A stretch of 64,000 nucleotides of DNA, taken from positions 1 to 64,000 of the forward strand of contig CAWENX010000021.1 of the NCBI GenBank assembly GCA_963810555.1. Direction: 5' to 3'. Shown here piece by piece: positions 27,997 through 36,723 of the stretch (position 1 is its first letter; every line of letters starts with the position of its first letter). A model generated the notes under the pieces. That model was not told where the DNA came from, made no database searches, and saw nothing but the letters and a program-made list of their open reading frames with translations. A program made the translations under genes and the position numbers. Source of the stretch: G963677325 sp963810555 (GTDB taxonomy: Bacteria > Bacteroidota > Bacteroidia > Bacteroidales > Prolixibacteraceae).

Positions 27997-29067
27997 ATGA
28001 AAAAACACAACTTTTATGCAGGGCCTTCAATTCTCCCGGAATACACGATCCAGAAAACTGCTGGTGCACTTATCAACTTCGCAGAAACAACCCTTTCGGT
28101 AATGGAAATTTCTCACCGGAGTAAGGAATTTATTGCGGTAATGAATGAGGCAAGATCTCTTGTTAAAGAACTTCTCGAAGTTCCTGAAGGGCATGAAGTG
28201 ATTTTTCTACAGGGAGGAGCAAGCACTCAGTTCTATATGGCTCCTTACAATCTGATGAAAACCAAAGCAGGATATTATAATACTGGTTCCTGGGCTTCCA
28301 ATGCAATTAAAGAGGCAAAATTCTTTGGCGAAGTCGTTGAAGTGGCATCTTCAAAAGATAAAAACTACAATTATATTCCAAAAAATGTAGTTATTCCAGC
28401 CGACATTGATTATTTACATATAACATCAAATAACACCATCTTTGGAACTCAGATATATAAGGATATTGATTCTCCTGTTCCTCTGGTAGCCGATATGTCG
28501 TCCGATATCTTCAGCCGTTCTGTCGACGTTTCCAAATATGCCCTTATCTATGCCGGTGCACAGAAAAATCTTGCACCTGCAGGTGTTACACTGGTGATTG
28601 TAAAAAAAGATGCTCTTGGAAAAACCGGCAGAGCGATCCCGACAATGATCAACTACATGACCCATATAGATAAAGAATCCATGTTTAATACTCCACCGTG
28701 TGTTGCTGTATTTGCAGCCCTTCAAACGCTTATATGGCTGAAGGAAAATGGTGGAATTAAGGCGATGGAGGCAAAGAATATTACAAAGGCTCGTCTTTTA
28801 TACGATGAGATTGACAGGAACAAGATGTTTGTTCCAACAGTCCCTGATCCGGAAGACCGTTCGAAAATGAATGTAACATTTGTAATGGCACCGGGTTATG
28901 AAGAACTTGAAAAATCTTTCCAGGCTCTTGCCAAAGAACGTAATATTCTGGGAATTGAAGGACACCGCAGTGTTGGCGGCTTCAGGGCATCCATTTACAA
29001 TGCTATGCCAATTGAGAGTGTGGCTGTCCTGATACAGGCAATGAAAGATTTTGAAGCGCAACATTAG
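27997..29067 (+). CDS. serC: Phosphoserine aminotransferase
   Basis: 356 residues starting MKKHNFYAGPSILPE. FLQGGASTQFYMAPYNL (substrate phosphate site), DMSSDIFSRSVDVSKYALIY and the PLP-lysine segment YAGAQKNLAPAGVT (Lys190) are class-V aminotransferase features specific to SerC. It converts 3-phosphohydroxypyruvate to phosphoserine and, in organisms using PdxJ, also makes 4-phosphohydroxy-threonine for vitamin B6. In many Bacteroidetes serA lies between serC and the DUF1015 gene; here the two are 175 bp apart and serA is not present. Confidence 0.96.
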   Translation: MKKHNFYAGPSILPEYTIQKTAGALINFAETTLSVMEISHRSKEFIAVMNEARSLVKELLEVPEGHEVIFLQGGASTQFYMAPYNLMKTKAGYYNTGSWASNAIKEAKFFGEVVEVASSKDKNYNYIPKNVVIPADIDYLHITSNNTIFGTQIYKDIDSPVPLVADMSSDIFSRSVDVSKYALIYAGAQKNLAPAGVTLVIVKKDALGKTGRAIPTMINYMTHIDKESMFNTPPCVAVFAALQTLIWLKENGGIKAMEAKNITKARLLYDEIDRNKMFVPTVPDPEDRSKMNVTFVMAPGYEELEKSFQALAKERNILGIEGHRSVGGFRASIYNAMPIESVAVLIQAMKDFEAQH

Positions 29068-29241
29068 ACTATTATTCTGAAGACGTAGGGCTTAAGAAGA
29101 AAGAGCAAAGAGCATTGCCTACTACAAAAAATATTTTACCGATTTCTGATTATTAAAAAAGGTATAAAGAAGTGCGGAGAACACTTATTTAACCTGTAAC
29201 CTTTAGTCTTTTTACTGATTACTGATCACTGATTACTAATT

Positions 29242-30489
29242 ATGGCAGTATTAAAACCATTCAAAGGGCTTCGGCCTCCTAAGGAAATAGCCGCTAAAAT
29301 GGCTTCAAGGCCTTATGATGTGTTGAACTCGGAAGAGGCGCGTGAAGAAGCAAAAGACAATCCCTACAGCCTTTTGCATATTATAAAACCCGAAATTGAT
29401 TTTCCTGTTGGAACCGACGAACATTCTAAAGCTGTGTATTCAAAGGCTGTTGAAAATTTTGGATTATTTAAAGAAAAAGGATGGCTTTTAAAAGAAGATA
29501 AAGATTGTCTGTATATCTATGCCCAGACTATGGAGGGGCGCACACAATATGGTATTGTCGGCTGTGCTTCCGTGGATGACTATCTTGACGGAATTATCAA
29601 AAAGCATGAATTGACAAGGAAAGACAAAGAAGAGGATCGGATGAAGCATGTCCGCAATACCAATGCAAATATGGAACCCGTCTTCTTTGCCTACCCTGCT
29701 GTTAAGGAACTGGATACAATTGTTTCCGGAATTGTATCAGCACAGACACCTGAATACGATTTCATTGCCCCTGACGGATTCGGACATTACTTTTGGGTGA
29801 TCAGGGACGATAAAACAATCAATGAAATAGTAAATCTTTTTGGAAAAATACCTTATACCTATGTCGCCGACGGTCACCATCGTACTGCGGCAGCAGCGTT
29901 GGTGGGAATGGAAAAAAGAAGAATGAATACTCACCATACAGGAAATGAAGAGTATAATTACTTTCTTGCAGTTCATTTCCCTGACAACCAACTTAGAATC
30001 ATTGATTATAACCGGGTGGTGAAGGACCTGAATGGTTTGACACCGTCTGAGTTGATCGCACAATTAAGTGCTGACTTTGAAATACAATCAATGGGTGCTG
30101 AAATTTACAAACCTGATCATCTTCACACATTCAGCATGTATCTCGGCGGGCAATGGTATAAACTAACGGCCAAACCGGGAAGGTATAATGACAACGATCC
30201 GATCGGGGTTCTGGATGTAACAATCCTTTCCAATCTGGTATTAAATAAAATCCTTGGAATTAAAGATCTCCGGACTGATAAACGGATTGACTTTGTAGGT
30301 GGGATACGAGGTTTGGGAGAATTGAAATCAAGAGTCGATTCAGGTGAAATGGTAGCTGCCTTTGCCCTTTATCCCGTTTCGATGCAGCAATTAATTAATA
30401 TTGCTGATTCAGGTAACATTATGCCTCCCAAAACCACATGGTTTGAACCCAAACTTCGCTCAGGTCTTGTGGTGCATGAACTCGAATAG
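29242..30489 (+). CDS. DUF1015 family protein
   Basis: 415 residues with the family start VLKPFKGLRPPKEIAAKMAS and PYDVLNSEEAREEAKDNPYS. The motif LTRKDKEEDRMKHVRNTNAN and YTYVADGHHRTAAAALV are strongly conserved in DUF1015 (SerB-like / HpsB-associated proteins). The biochemical function is not established. Its standard position after serC/serA in Bacteroidetes suggests a role linked to serine synthesis. The short repeat ACTGATTACTGATCACTG lies immediately before the start codon, leaving an atypical ribosome-binding region. Confidence 0.85.
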   Translation: MAVLKPFKGLRPPKEIAAKMASRPYDVLNSEEAREEAKDNPYSLLHIIKPEIDFPVGTDEHSKAVYSKAVENFGLFKEKGWLLKEDKDCLYIYAQTMEGRTQYGIVGCASVDDYLDGIIKKHELTRKDKEEDRMKHVRNTNANMEPVFFAYPAVKELDTIVSGIVSAQTPEYDFIAPDGFGHYFWVIRDDKTINEIVNLFGKIPYTYVADGHHRTAAAALVGMEKRRMNTHHTGNEEYNYFLAVHFPDNQLRIIDYNRVVKDLNGLTPSELIAQLSADFEIQSMGAEIYKPDHLHTFSMYLGGQWYKLTAKPGRYNDNDPIGVLDVTILSNLVLNKILGIKDLRTDKRIDFVGGIRGLGELKSRVDSGEMVAAFALYPVSMQQLINIADSGNIMPPKTTWFEPKLRSGLVVHELE

Positions 30490-30607
30490 TTTTAATTAGT
30501 GAATAGTAAAAAGGCTAAAGGCTAAAGGCTAAAGGAAGTAGGTGAAAGATGAAGAATCTCATAACTCACGACTCATAACTCATAATTCGTGTCCTTTGTG
30601 CTTCTTT

Positions 30608-30660
30608 CTTTGTGCCCTTTGTGGTTAATTTTTATTCTTTTTACCACAAAGTTCACAAAG
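30608..30660. repeat. Imperfect inverted repeat of the CTTTGTGG type
   Basis: The left arm CTTTGTGCCCTTTGTGGTTA pairs with the right arm TTACCACAAAGTTCACAAAG around an AT-rich loop, between convergent DUF1015 and PorT-like genes. The whole 30490-30757 spacer is composed of such microrepeats (AAAGGCTAAAGGCTAAAGG, CATAACTCACGACTCATAAC) and holds no gene. Confidence 0.6.
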
Positions 30661-30757
30661 TATTTTTCACAAAGATCACTAAGTTTTTACCTCATAATTC
30701 ATCATTCGTCATCAGTCATTCGTAATTCGTAATTCCATTTCAGCCTTCAGCCTTTAA

Positions 30758-31435
30758 TCAATGTCTGTTAAGCCGGAAAAGATATGAGAGATTCACTTGA
30801 AATCCATTGCTTTGGGAGGCTTTATAGGTGTATTTGCTGGCGTCATAAAGATTTGGGAGGCTGTAGAAGAATCTTCCTTCGAGACTAATGGCGCTGCCCC
30901 CTCTGAGATGATATTCCAATCCTATGCCGCCTGTAAAAAGTATGTCGAAAGATGTATCGATCGGTTGGAAATAATAGGGTTTATAGCCTTCTGTATCTGA
31001 AGGAATTTCAGCAGCTGGTGTAAATCCCTGACTGTCTGAGAGCAGATAAGAAAATTCGGGTCCCAGATTAAAAATGAATCGCATTGCCCCTTTCCCCAGA
31101 TTGACGTGTGTTAAGATAGGGAGGTCCATGTAGTTGAGGCGGTGATGATACTCAGTTGTGGAGAGTTCTCCTGTAAAAGGTTTTTCTTTCCATCCTTTTT
31201 CGATATAATTGAATTCAATCTGGATTCCTATATGGGGTTCTGATATCATCCTGAAAATTAATCCGCCTGTATTACCCTGCATAAATTCAGTCTGTACATT
31301 GGGGTAGAACCTTACATTGGTTGAGGTTATTCCGCCCCTTGCTCCTAAATAGTATTCATATTTAAATTTTTTTTGTTGAGCCGAAAGGGTCATACAATAA
31401 GCGCTTAACAGGAAGATACAAAGGATTTTCTTCAT
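30758..31435 (-). CDS. PorT-like outer-membrane beta-barrel protein
   Basis: The start is set at 31435 (MKKILCIFLLSAYCMTLSAQ), which gives a clean signal peptide; the frame extends 22 codons further upstream without a credible signal. 225 residues, predicted as an 8-stranded barrel: YEYYLGARGGITSTNVRFYP near the start and FQVNLSYLFRLNRH at the end are typical of the porin family related to T9SS PorT. It probably assembles in the outer membrane; its substrate is unknown. It lies 62 bp downstream of the fused acyltransferase-ligase gene on the same strand, so it may be the last gene of that operon. Confidence 0.8.
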   Translation of the reverse strand: MKKILCIFLLSAYCMTLSAQQKKFKYEYYLGARGGITSTNVRFYPNVQTEFMQGNTGGLIFRMISEPHIGIQIEFNYIEKGWKEKPFTGELSTTEYHHRLNYMDLPILTHVNLGKGAMRFIFNLGPEFSYLLSDSQGFTPAAEIPSDTEGYKPYYFQPIDTSFDILFTGGIGLEYHLRGGSAISLEGRFFYSLPNLYDASKYTYKASQSNGFQVNLSYLFRLNRH

Positions 31436-31497
31436 AAATTCATTATTACAGGCGAATAATCCTGATGGCTGTAAAATTAACAAAACCCAACACTTCT

Positions 31498-34128
31498 TCA
31501 AATCATATTCTTTAATACCTTATAATCGGTCTTTCCGGTTCCCAGCAATGGAATTTCATCAAGTTGAATGATCCTGTTGATTTTTATAAGATTGGAGAAG
31601 CCGCTTTGTTTCAGATAAAGATTTACTTCATTAAGGTCAAGGTCGATGACAGTAAACAGAACGATTTGAGGAGGCTGTACTGAATCAGTGCCTTCGACGG
31701 CCAAAACTGTCTGTTCTTCGGACCCATATTTTTCAAGTAGAGTATTTTCAATGGCAGGCAGGCTGATCATTTCTCCGCCCATTTTGATAAACCGCTTGAG
31801 GCGACCCGTGATAAAGAGATATCCTTCTTCGTCAACATAACCAAGGTCTCCGGTTTTATAATATTCGTTTTCACCCACCTTAACAAAAGGAGATCTGATG
31901 CTTTTGTCAGGATAACCATTGAAGACATTTTCTCCCTTCACCAGTATCATTCCTTGTTTACCTTGCTCTAAAGGCCTGGCGGTATTTATATCGACAATCA
32001 GATGGTCTACACCATTGATGAAAACTCCCACGCTGTTTGCTTTTTGCTTTTCGAGAGGATTGATGGTTATGACGGGTGAACATTCCGTGATGCCGTATCC
32101 TTCGAGGAGAAGAGCACCTTTATGACATTTGGCATAAAATCTGTCTATTAGGGAAGAAGGCATGCTTTCAGCACCGCTTATCGCCAGTTTGATCAGTTTC
32201 ATCTCTGAATGAGAGGTGACGTTTATCAATTGTTTTAAAAAAGTTGGTGTTCCGAGAACTGTATTTACCCGCGTATGCTTCAGAATTTTCAATAGCTCCC
32301 TGCTGTCGGTGGGATCAGGAGACCAGGCAGTTTTAACACCCGTAAGTAAAGGAAATATAGTTAAGACAGTAAAACCGAAACTGTGAAAAGGCGGAAGAAA
32401 TGCCAGTATCATTATATCTGTTTTGATTCTCACAGTTGAGAAAGCCCCCCATAAGTCAGAGACGATGTTCCGGTGGGTGAGGGGTACAGCTTTAGGGAGC
32501 GACTCGCTTCCTGAAGTGAAAAGGATAACTGCTATATCATCGGCTTCAATCTTCGGTTTTGACATTAAAAAATAACTGATCAGACCTGAAAGTTTTGTAG
32601 TCAGATTAATTTCACTGATTTTTTGTTCAAAGAAAATACACTTCTCTTTAACACTGCCGGGAAGGAGATTTTCGATTTTGGTATAGAAAGTTTTGGCGGT
32701 GAGTATTTGTTCCAGATTCACTGTTTTCACGCAATGTTCCAGCACATTTTTCCCGACAGTCCAGTTGAGCATAACCGGAACTTTTCCGGCAAGATAGCTT
32801 GAAATGACCAGGAGAGTAGTGCTTTGAAGGGCAGGCAGCATTATTCCCACTTCCTTACTTTTTACTTCCTTTCGGATGATTTTTGAAAGAACCATTGCTT
32901 TAAGCAGGAATTCCTTCCTTGTCGTGGATCCCATGATTTTGTCATAAGCAAAATACTCGTCCCTGTGAATGCTGAAAGTTTCAAGAAATAACTCTGCAAT
33001 ATTTCTTGTTTTGTCGATATAAATATCCTTAAAAGGGGCTTTATGAATATGGAGCCAGGAAGGTTTAAGAGTCTCATCAATCACCCCAAAACCCATTGCT
33101 ATTCTGCAAAGGTCCTCAACTGTTTTTATCATTGCAGGTTCGAGTTGGGAAATAACTTCAAACTCTTTCTCAATAGCGGCGATGATAGTGACCAGCATTA
33201 GTGAATCGACATTCAGGTCAAGAGTGAGATTGGATGTGATTTTTATGTCTTTTTTATTCAAGTCGGCTTCACGGGCAATAATTTCGGAAACATGGTCAAT
33301 TATTTCTTCCGGAATTTCACTTTCGATGTAAGGGGTAACACTTTTAAGTTCTTCAGCCGAACCTGCTATCTTTTCGGGTAATTTTCTTTTTGATTTTGGA
33401 AACCAGAAATAATGCTTGATGAAACGGACATGTTCTTCACCATTTTTGTTATAGAATTGCTCAAGGTACGCATTGAAAACTGAGCGGCTTTTTTTTGCCT
33501 TAAGCCTGATTTCTTCAGTTATGTCTTCTATTTCTATATTGACCTTCCTTTTAGGAACGAAGAAGATCAGATTGGCAAAAGTATAGAATACACCCTTTAA
33601 TAATGTGCTGAAAAAATCGGGTGATTTGCCTGTCCAGGCTTTCGACCACATACTTCCCCATAAGCCATTGATTCTGACTCCGATTACCCTTGTATTTTCG
33701 GGAAGACTGTTCACAATAACCCAGGCGCTCTGTTTGTTGAATATCCTTTCATATCCTTGCCCTGCTATTTGCCCGGAAGGATAAAGCAGAACGTTTTCGC
33801 CTTTTTTTAGTGCTTCGAGGACATTGACAAAAATGGTATTCAACACATTAATGTCTCTGTTTCCCGCAGAAAGGTCGCTTACAGGGACTGCATGAAATGC
33901 TTCAAAAAACACTTTCAGGACGGGATTCTTAAAAAATCCTTCTGTAACAACAGGAACTATTGTCAGATACTTATAAAAATGAGTAAATATCAGCTGGGGA
34001 TCGATCAGTGCCTGGTGATTAGGCAATATAAATTTGGCTCCTTTCTCTTTGAGTAATTCTGTTCCTGTTATATTAACCTTGTACCTAAGGGAAAGAAAAT
34101 ATCGATAAAAGGCTATCAGCGTTTTCAT
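31498..34128 (-). CDS. Fused PlsC acyltransferase / acyl carrier domain / acyl-AMP ligase
   Basis: 876 residues in three parts. Residues 1-215 form a PlsC-type acyltransferase with HX4D in PNHQALIDP (H38) and YPSGQIAGQG in place of the usual EGTRS box. Residues ~270-350 form an acyl-carrier domain with the phosphopantetheine Ser in LDLNVDSLML (~309). Residues ~375-876 form an AMP-binding ligase with ILFTSGSESLPKAVPLTH, GYGITECSPV and YKTGDLGYVDEEGYLFITGR. It resembles Aas (acylglycerophosphoethanolamine acyltransferase / acyl-ACP synthetase) but with a built-in carrier. It would activate fatty acids, load them on its own carrier and reacylate lysophospholipid at the inner membrane. The start overlaps the upstream MFS stop by 4 bp. 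Confidence 0.85.
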   Translation of the reverse strand: MKTLIAFYRYFLSLRYKVNITGTELLKEKGAKFILPNHQALIDPQLIFTHFYKYLTIVPVVTEGFFKNPVLKVFFEAFHAVPVSDLSAGNRDINVLNTIFVNVLEALKKGENVLLYPSGQIAGQGYERIFNKQSAWVIVNSLPENTRVIGVRINGLWGSMWSKAWTGKSPDFFSTLLKGVFYTFANLIFFVPKRKVNIEIEDITEEIRLKAKKSRSVFNAYLEQFYNKNGEEHVRFIKHYFWFPKSKRKLPEKIAGSAEELKSVTPYIESEIPEEIIDHVSEIIAREADLNKKDIKITSNLTLDLNVDSLMLVTIIAAIEKEFEVISQLEPAMIKTVEDLCRIAMGFGVIDETLKPSWLHIHKAPFKDIYIDKTRNIAELFLETFSIHRDEYFAYDKIMGSTTRKEFLLKAMVLSKIIRKEVKSKEVGIMLPALQSTTLLVISSYLAGKVPVMLNWTVGKNVLEHCVKTVNLEQILTAKTFYTKIENLLPGSVKEKCIFFEQKISEINLTTKLSGLISYFLMSKPKIEADDIAVILFTSGSESLPKAVPLTHRNIVSDLWGAFSTVRIKTDIMILAFLPPFHSFGFTVLTIFPLLTGVKTAWSPDPTDSRELLKILKHTRVNTVLGTPTFLKQLINVTSHSEMKLIKLAISGAESMPSSLIDRFYAKCHKGALLLEGYGITECSPVITINPLEKQKANSVGVFINGVDHLIVDINTARPLEQGKQGMILVKGENVFNGYPDKSIRSPFVKVGENEYYKTGDLGYVDEEGYLFITGRLKRFIKMGGEMISLPAIENTLLEKYGSEEQTVLAVEGTDSVQPPQIVLFTVIDLDLNEVNLYLKQSGFSNLIKINRIIQLDEIPLLGTGKTDYKVLKNMI

Positions 34129-35321
34129 ATTCGGAATAATATTTTCAATCTCTTAAACATATTGGCGACGTTTTTAAGCATTGCAAAAAGAATAAAAAGA
34201 AGATAGCATACGATAAAAAGAAAGACTGCATTGGTGCTGAAATATTTAACAATGACTCCGAACACTGCCGATGAAATGAATATAAGAAGGAATATTGCGA
34301 AATTTGAATAGGCGATCATATCTCCCTGTTTTCTCCCTTCGACACTGCTTTGAACGAAAGCACTGAGCGGTACCATGTATATTCCGCAAAACAGCGCTGC
34401 AAAGAATATCAGAATTGTAAATGGCACATCGGACGGTTGAAGAAAGTACAGAAATAAAAGTGTAATTGTCATGCCTGATCCTCCGATTGGCGTTAGTCCT
34501 AATTCAACCTTACCTCTGGAAATGATCCCGGCAAGGTAGCTCCCCAATCCTATTCCGATTGCGGAGACCGAAAGCACATATCCCATCTGGGTATTTGTCA
34601 TTCCCAAAACCTCGGGGCAGTGTCTGATCAGGGTGAGCCTCAACAGGCTTCCGATCATCCAGAATGAGGCAAGTCCTGCAATAACGTAATTCATACCGGG
34701 AATCGTTTTCCCCCATCTGAATGATTCTGCAACGAAACGGATTGGATTGACAGTGTCTTTGCAATCTTTCATCGGCTCGCTTTCCGTTACTTTCAGCTTC
34801 AGGATCGAGAAGAGGCTTAGCAGAGATACGATAAGATACATTCCAGACATAAGCCATACATTGTAATGGTCTGAAATGATGGTTGCTATCAGGGGCCCAA
34901 GCAATGCGCCGAAAAATGTAAACATTTCAAGTGTCCCTGTTCCGAATGAGATTCCTTTATTTCCTCCTATGTCCCTGATCAGCCCGTATTTGGCAGGTGA
35001 AAACAGGGTACTGATCAGTCCGAGAAAAAATATACAGGCCATTACAATGAAAACACTGTGAATATAAAAACCTATGCTCCCGATAAGAAAAAAGAGAAAC
35101 TCGAACATTCTCGAAACGACGATGATCATTTTTTTATGCTGGGTCTTTGCCAGTTTTCCTGCATAAGGCGAAAAGAAAATATACGACACGACATACAATC
35201 CAGATCCGAGAGGTATAATCCATGTTTCACTTCCCTTTGCAACCCATTGAATGGCAAGAAGGAAAATCATGGTCTGGAAAAAATTGTTGTTGAATACCCC
35301 CAGGAAATTGGTGGAAAACAA
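34125..35321 (-). CDS. LplT-like MFS transporter (lysophospholipid flippase type)
   Basis: 398 residues with 12 hydrophobic segments. FSTNFLGVFNNNFFQTMIFL and FFLGLISTLFSPAKYGLIRD are the hallmark sequences of LplT, the transporter that flips lysophospholipids inward for Aas to reacylate. The start is uncertain: the TTG at 35321 is the first usable codon after an upstream in-frame stop, and family members start a few residues earlier, so the start could be affected by an indel. The ATGA overlap with the downstream acyltransferase-ligase indicates a single transcriptional and functional unit. Confidence 0.85.
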   Translation of the reverse strand: MFSTNFLGVFNNNFFQTMIFLLAIQWVAKGSETWIIPLGSGLYVVSYIFFSPYAGKLAKTQHKKMIIVVSRMFEFLFFLIGSIGFYIHSVFIVMACIFFLGLISTLFSPAKYGLIRDIGGNKGISFGTGTLEMFTFFGALLGPLIATIISDHYNVWLMSGMYLIVSLLSLFSILKLKVTESEPMKDCKDTVNPIRFVAESFRWGKTIPGMNYVIAGLASFWMIGSLLRLTLIRHCPEVLGMTNTQMGYVLSVSAIGIGLGSYLAGIISRGKVELGLTPIGGSGMTITLLFLYFLQPSDVPFTILIFFAALFCGIYMVPLSAFVQSSVEGRKQGDMIAYSNFAIFLLIFISSAVFGVIVKYFSTNAVFLFIVCYLLFILFAMLKNVANMFKRLKILFRI

Positions 35322-35384
35322 GGGGAAGCCATTTATTTTTTAATGTCACAGGATGAGTTTATTCAGTACTTAGAGCAAATATAA

Positions 35385-35712
35385 TCTATAATTACGAATT
35401 ACGAATTACGAATTAAAAAAGGCAATAGGCAATAGGCAAGAGGCATTATGAATAAGAAAACGATGTTCATTGTTTACTGATTACCGATTGAATGCCCGCA
35501 GGTCTGAACTCTTTTTCCTAATTTTGATGTGAAATTATTTAGTGATCCGTCAGCTAAAGCTGACGGCAAAGGATAGGGAATGAATTGACAATTGACAATT
35601 GACAATTGATAATTAAAACCGACGGCAAAGGATAAAGCACAAATCACTGATTACTGATTATTTTATATTATGCCTCAGCTGAAGCAGACGGCAAAGGATA
35701 AAGCACTGTTTA
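35385..35712. repeat. Intergenic microrepeats
   Basis: This gene-free spacer consists largely of short tandem phrases: ATTACGA units (35391-35415), GGCAATA units (35420-35445), TTGACAA units (35584-35612), and three related AGC(T/A)GA(C/A)GGCAAAGGATA phrases (~35555, 35620 and 35685). None encodes a protein. Confidence 0.65.
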
Positions 35713-35739
35713 ATGATTACTAATTATTTTTTCTGGAAT

Positions 35740-36405
35740 ATGTTGATAAAGGAAAACCTGCTGAGAACAAGCGCATCGCTCCCCCAAGGGGTGAGACTGG
35801 TTGCAGTTTCAAAAACCCGGACGAATGAGGAGATTCTCGAAGCGTACAATGCAGGGCAGAGAGATTTCGGCGAAAATAAGGTACAGGAACTTCTCAGAAA
35901 ACAGAAAGAATTGCCACAGGATATTAGGTGGCATTTGATCGGGCATTTGCAAACCAATAAAGTGAAATCGGTTGTTCCCTATGTGTCATTAATTCATTCC
36001 ATTGACAGCCTTAAACTCCTAAAGATCGTCGACCGTGAGGCGCGGATCACAGGAAAAATGATAGGTTGCCTCTTACAAATACATATCGCCAGGGAAGAGA
36101 CAAAATTTGGCTTTTCTCACGATGAACTGACCGAAGCATTGACCTCTCCGGAATTAACCTCAATGAAAAACATTATCATTGCCGGAGTTATGGGTATGGC
36201 TACATTTACAGAAAATAATGATCAGGTAAGGCAGGAGTTCCGTTCACTGCGTAATCTATTCGGTGAATTAAAAGATAAGTTTTTTAAGAATGATCCAAAC
36301 TTTTGCGAGATTTCAATGGGAATGTCTGACGATTACCCTATCGCCATTGAAGAGGGAAGCACCATAGTCAGGATCGGGAGCAAGATTTTCGGCCAGCGGA
36401 CATAG
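35740..36405 (+). CDS. YggS family PLP-binding protein
   Basis: The ATG at 35740 is preferred over 35713, which lies in the repeat-rich leader; 221 residues. VRLVAVSKTR carries the PLP-binding Lys (K25). FGENKVQELLRKQ, WHLIGHLQTNKVKSV and SMGMSDDYPIAIEEGSTIVR are the YggS/PROSC signatures. It is a fold-type III, non-catalytic PLP carrier that buffers PLP and affects amino-acid homeostasis. In Bacteroidetes it often stands alone, as here. A hairpin follows at 36543-36573. Confidence 0.92.
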   Translation: MLIKENLLRTSASLPQGVRLVAVSKTRTNEEILEAYNAGQRDFGENKVQELLRKQKELPQDIRWHLIGHLQTNKVKSVVPYVSLIHSIDSLKLLKIVDREARITGKMIGCLLQIHIAREETKFGFSHDELTEALTSPELTSMKNIIIAGVMGMATFTENNDQVRQEFRSLRNLFGELKDKFFKNDPNFCEISMGMSDDYPIAIEEGSTIVRIGSKIFGQRT

Positions 36406-36446
36406 ATCGAACACATTTCTATATTATGATTACAAGAGCCCTTAAG

Positions 36447-36490
36447 TCCAATACGGACTTAATACGGACTTAATACGGAGCTAATACGGC
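36447..36490. repeat. Tandem AATACGG repeat
   Basis: Four copies of AATACGG at an 11-bp period (ACTTAATACGG units), between yggS and the giant secreted protein gene. The 11-bp period places all copies on one face of the helix, so it could act as a protein-binding array. Confidence 0.55.
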
Positions 36491-36542
36491 GATAGAATTT
36501 TGATGATATTGTTAAATACCTTCCTTGAATATCTTCTTTTTG

Positions 36543-36573
36543 AACCTGACAGGTTCTCGAAACTTGTCAGGTT
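36543..36573. terminator. AACCTGACA/TGTCAGGTT hairpin
   Basis: 9-bp perfect arms around a 13-nt loop, ~140 bp after yggS, of a dispersed palindrome type common in Bacteroidetes spacers. There is no strong U-tract. Confidence 0.5.
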
Positions 36574-36723
36574 TACGGTGCTGGATTTTTCATGGTATTG
36601 CTGAAATGGCTTTACGTTTAATTTATTCTCACATTTTGGACACCTTCATGTGATATTTGAAATCTCAGGATTTTTCGATATATTACAGGAATTCAGCTAT
36701 ATTCGCACGCTGATTAACTTTCT

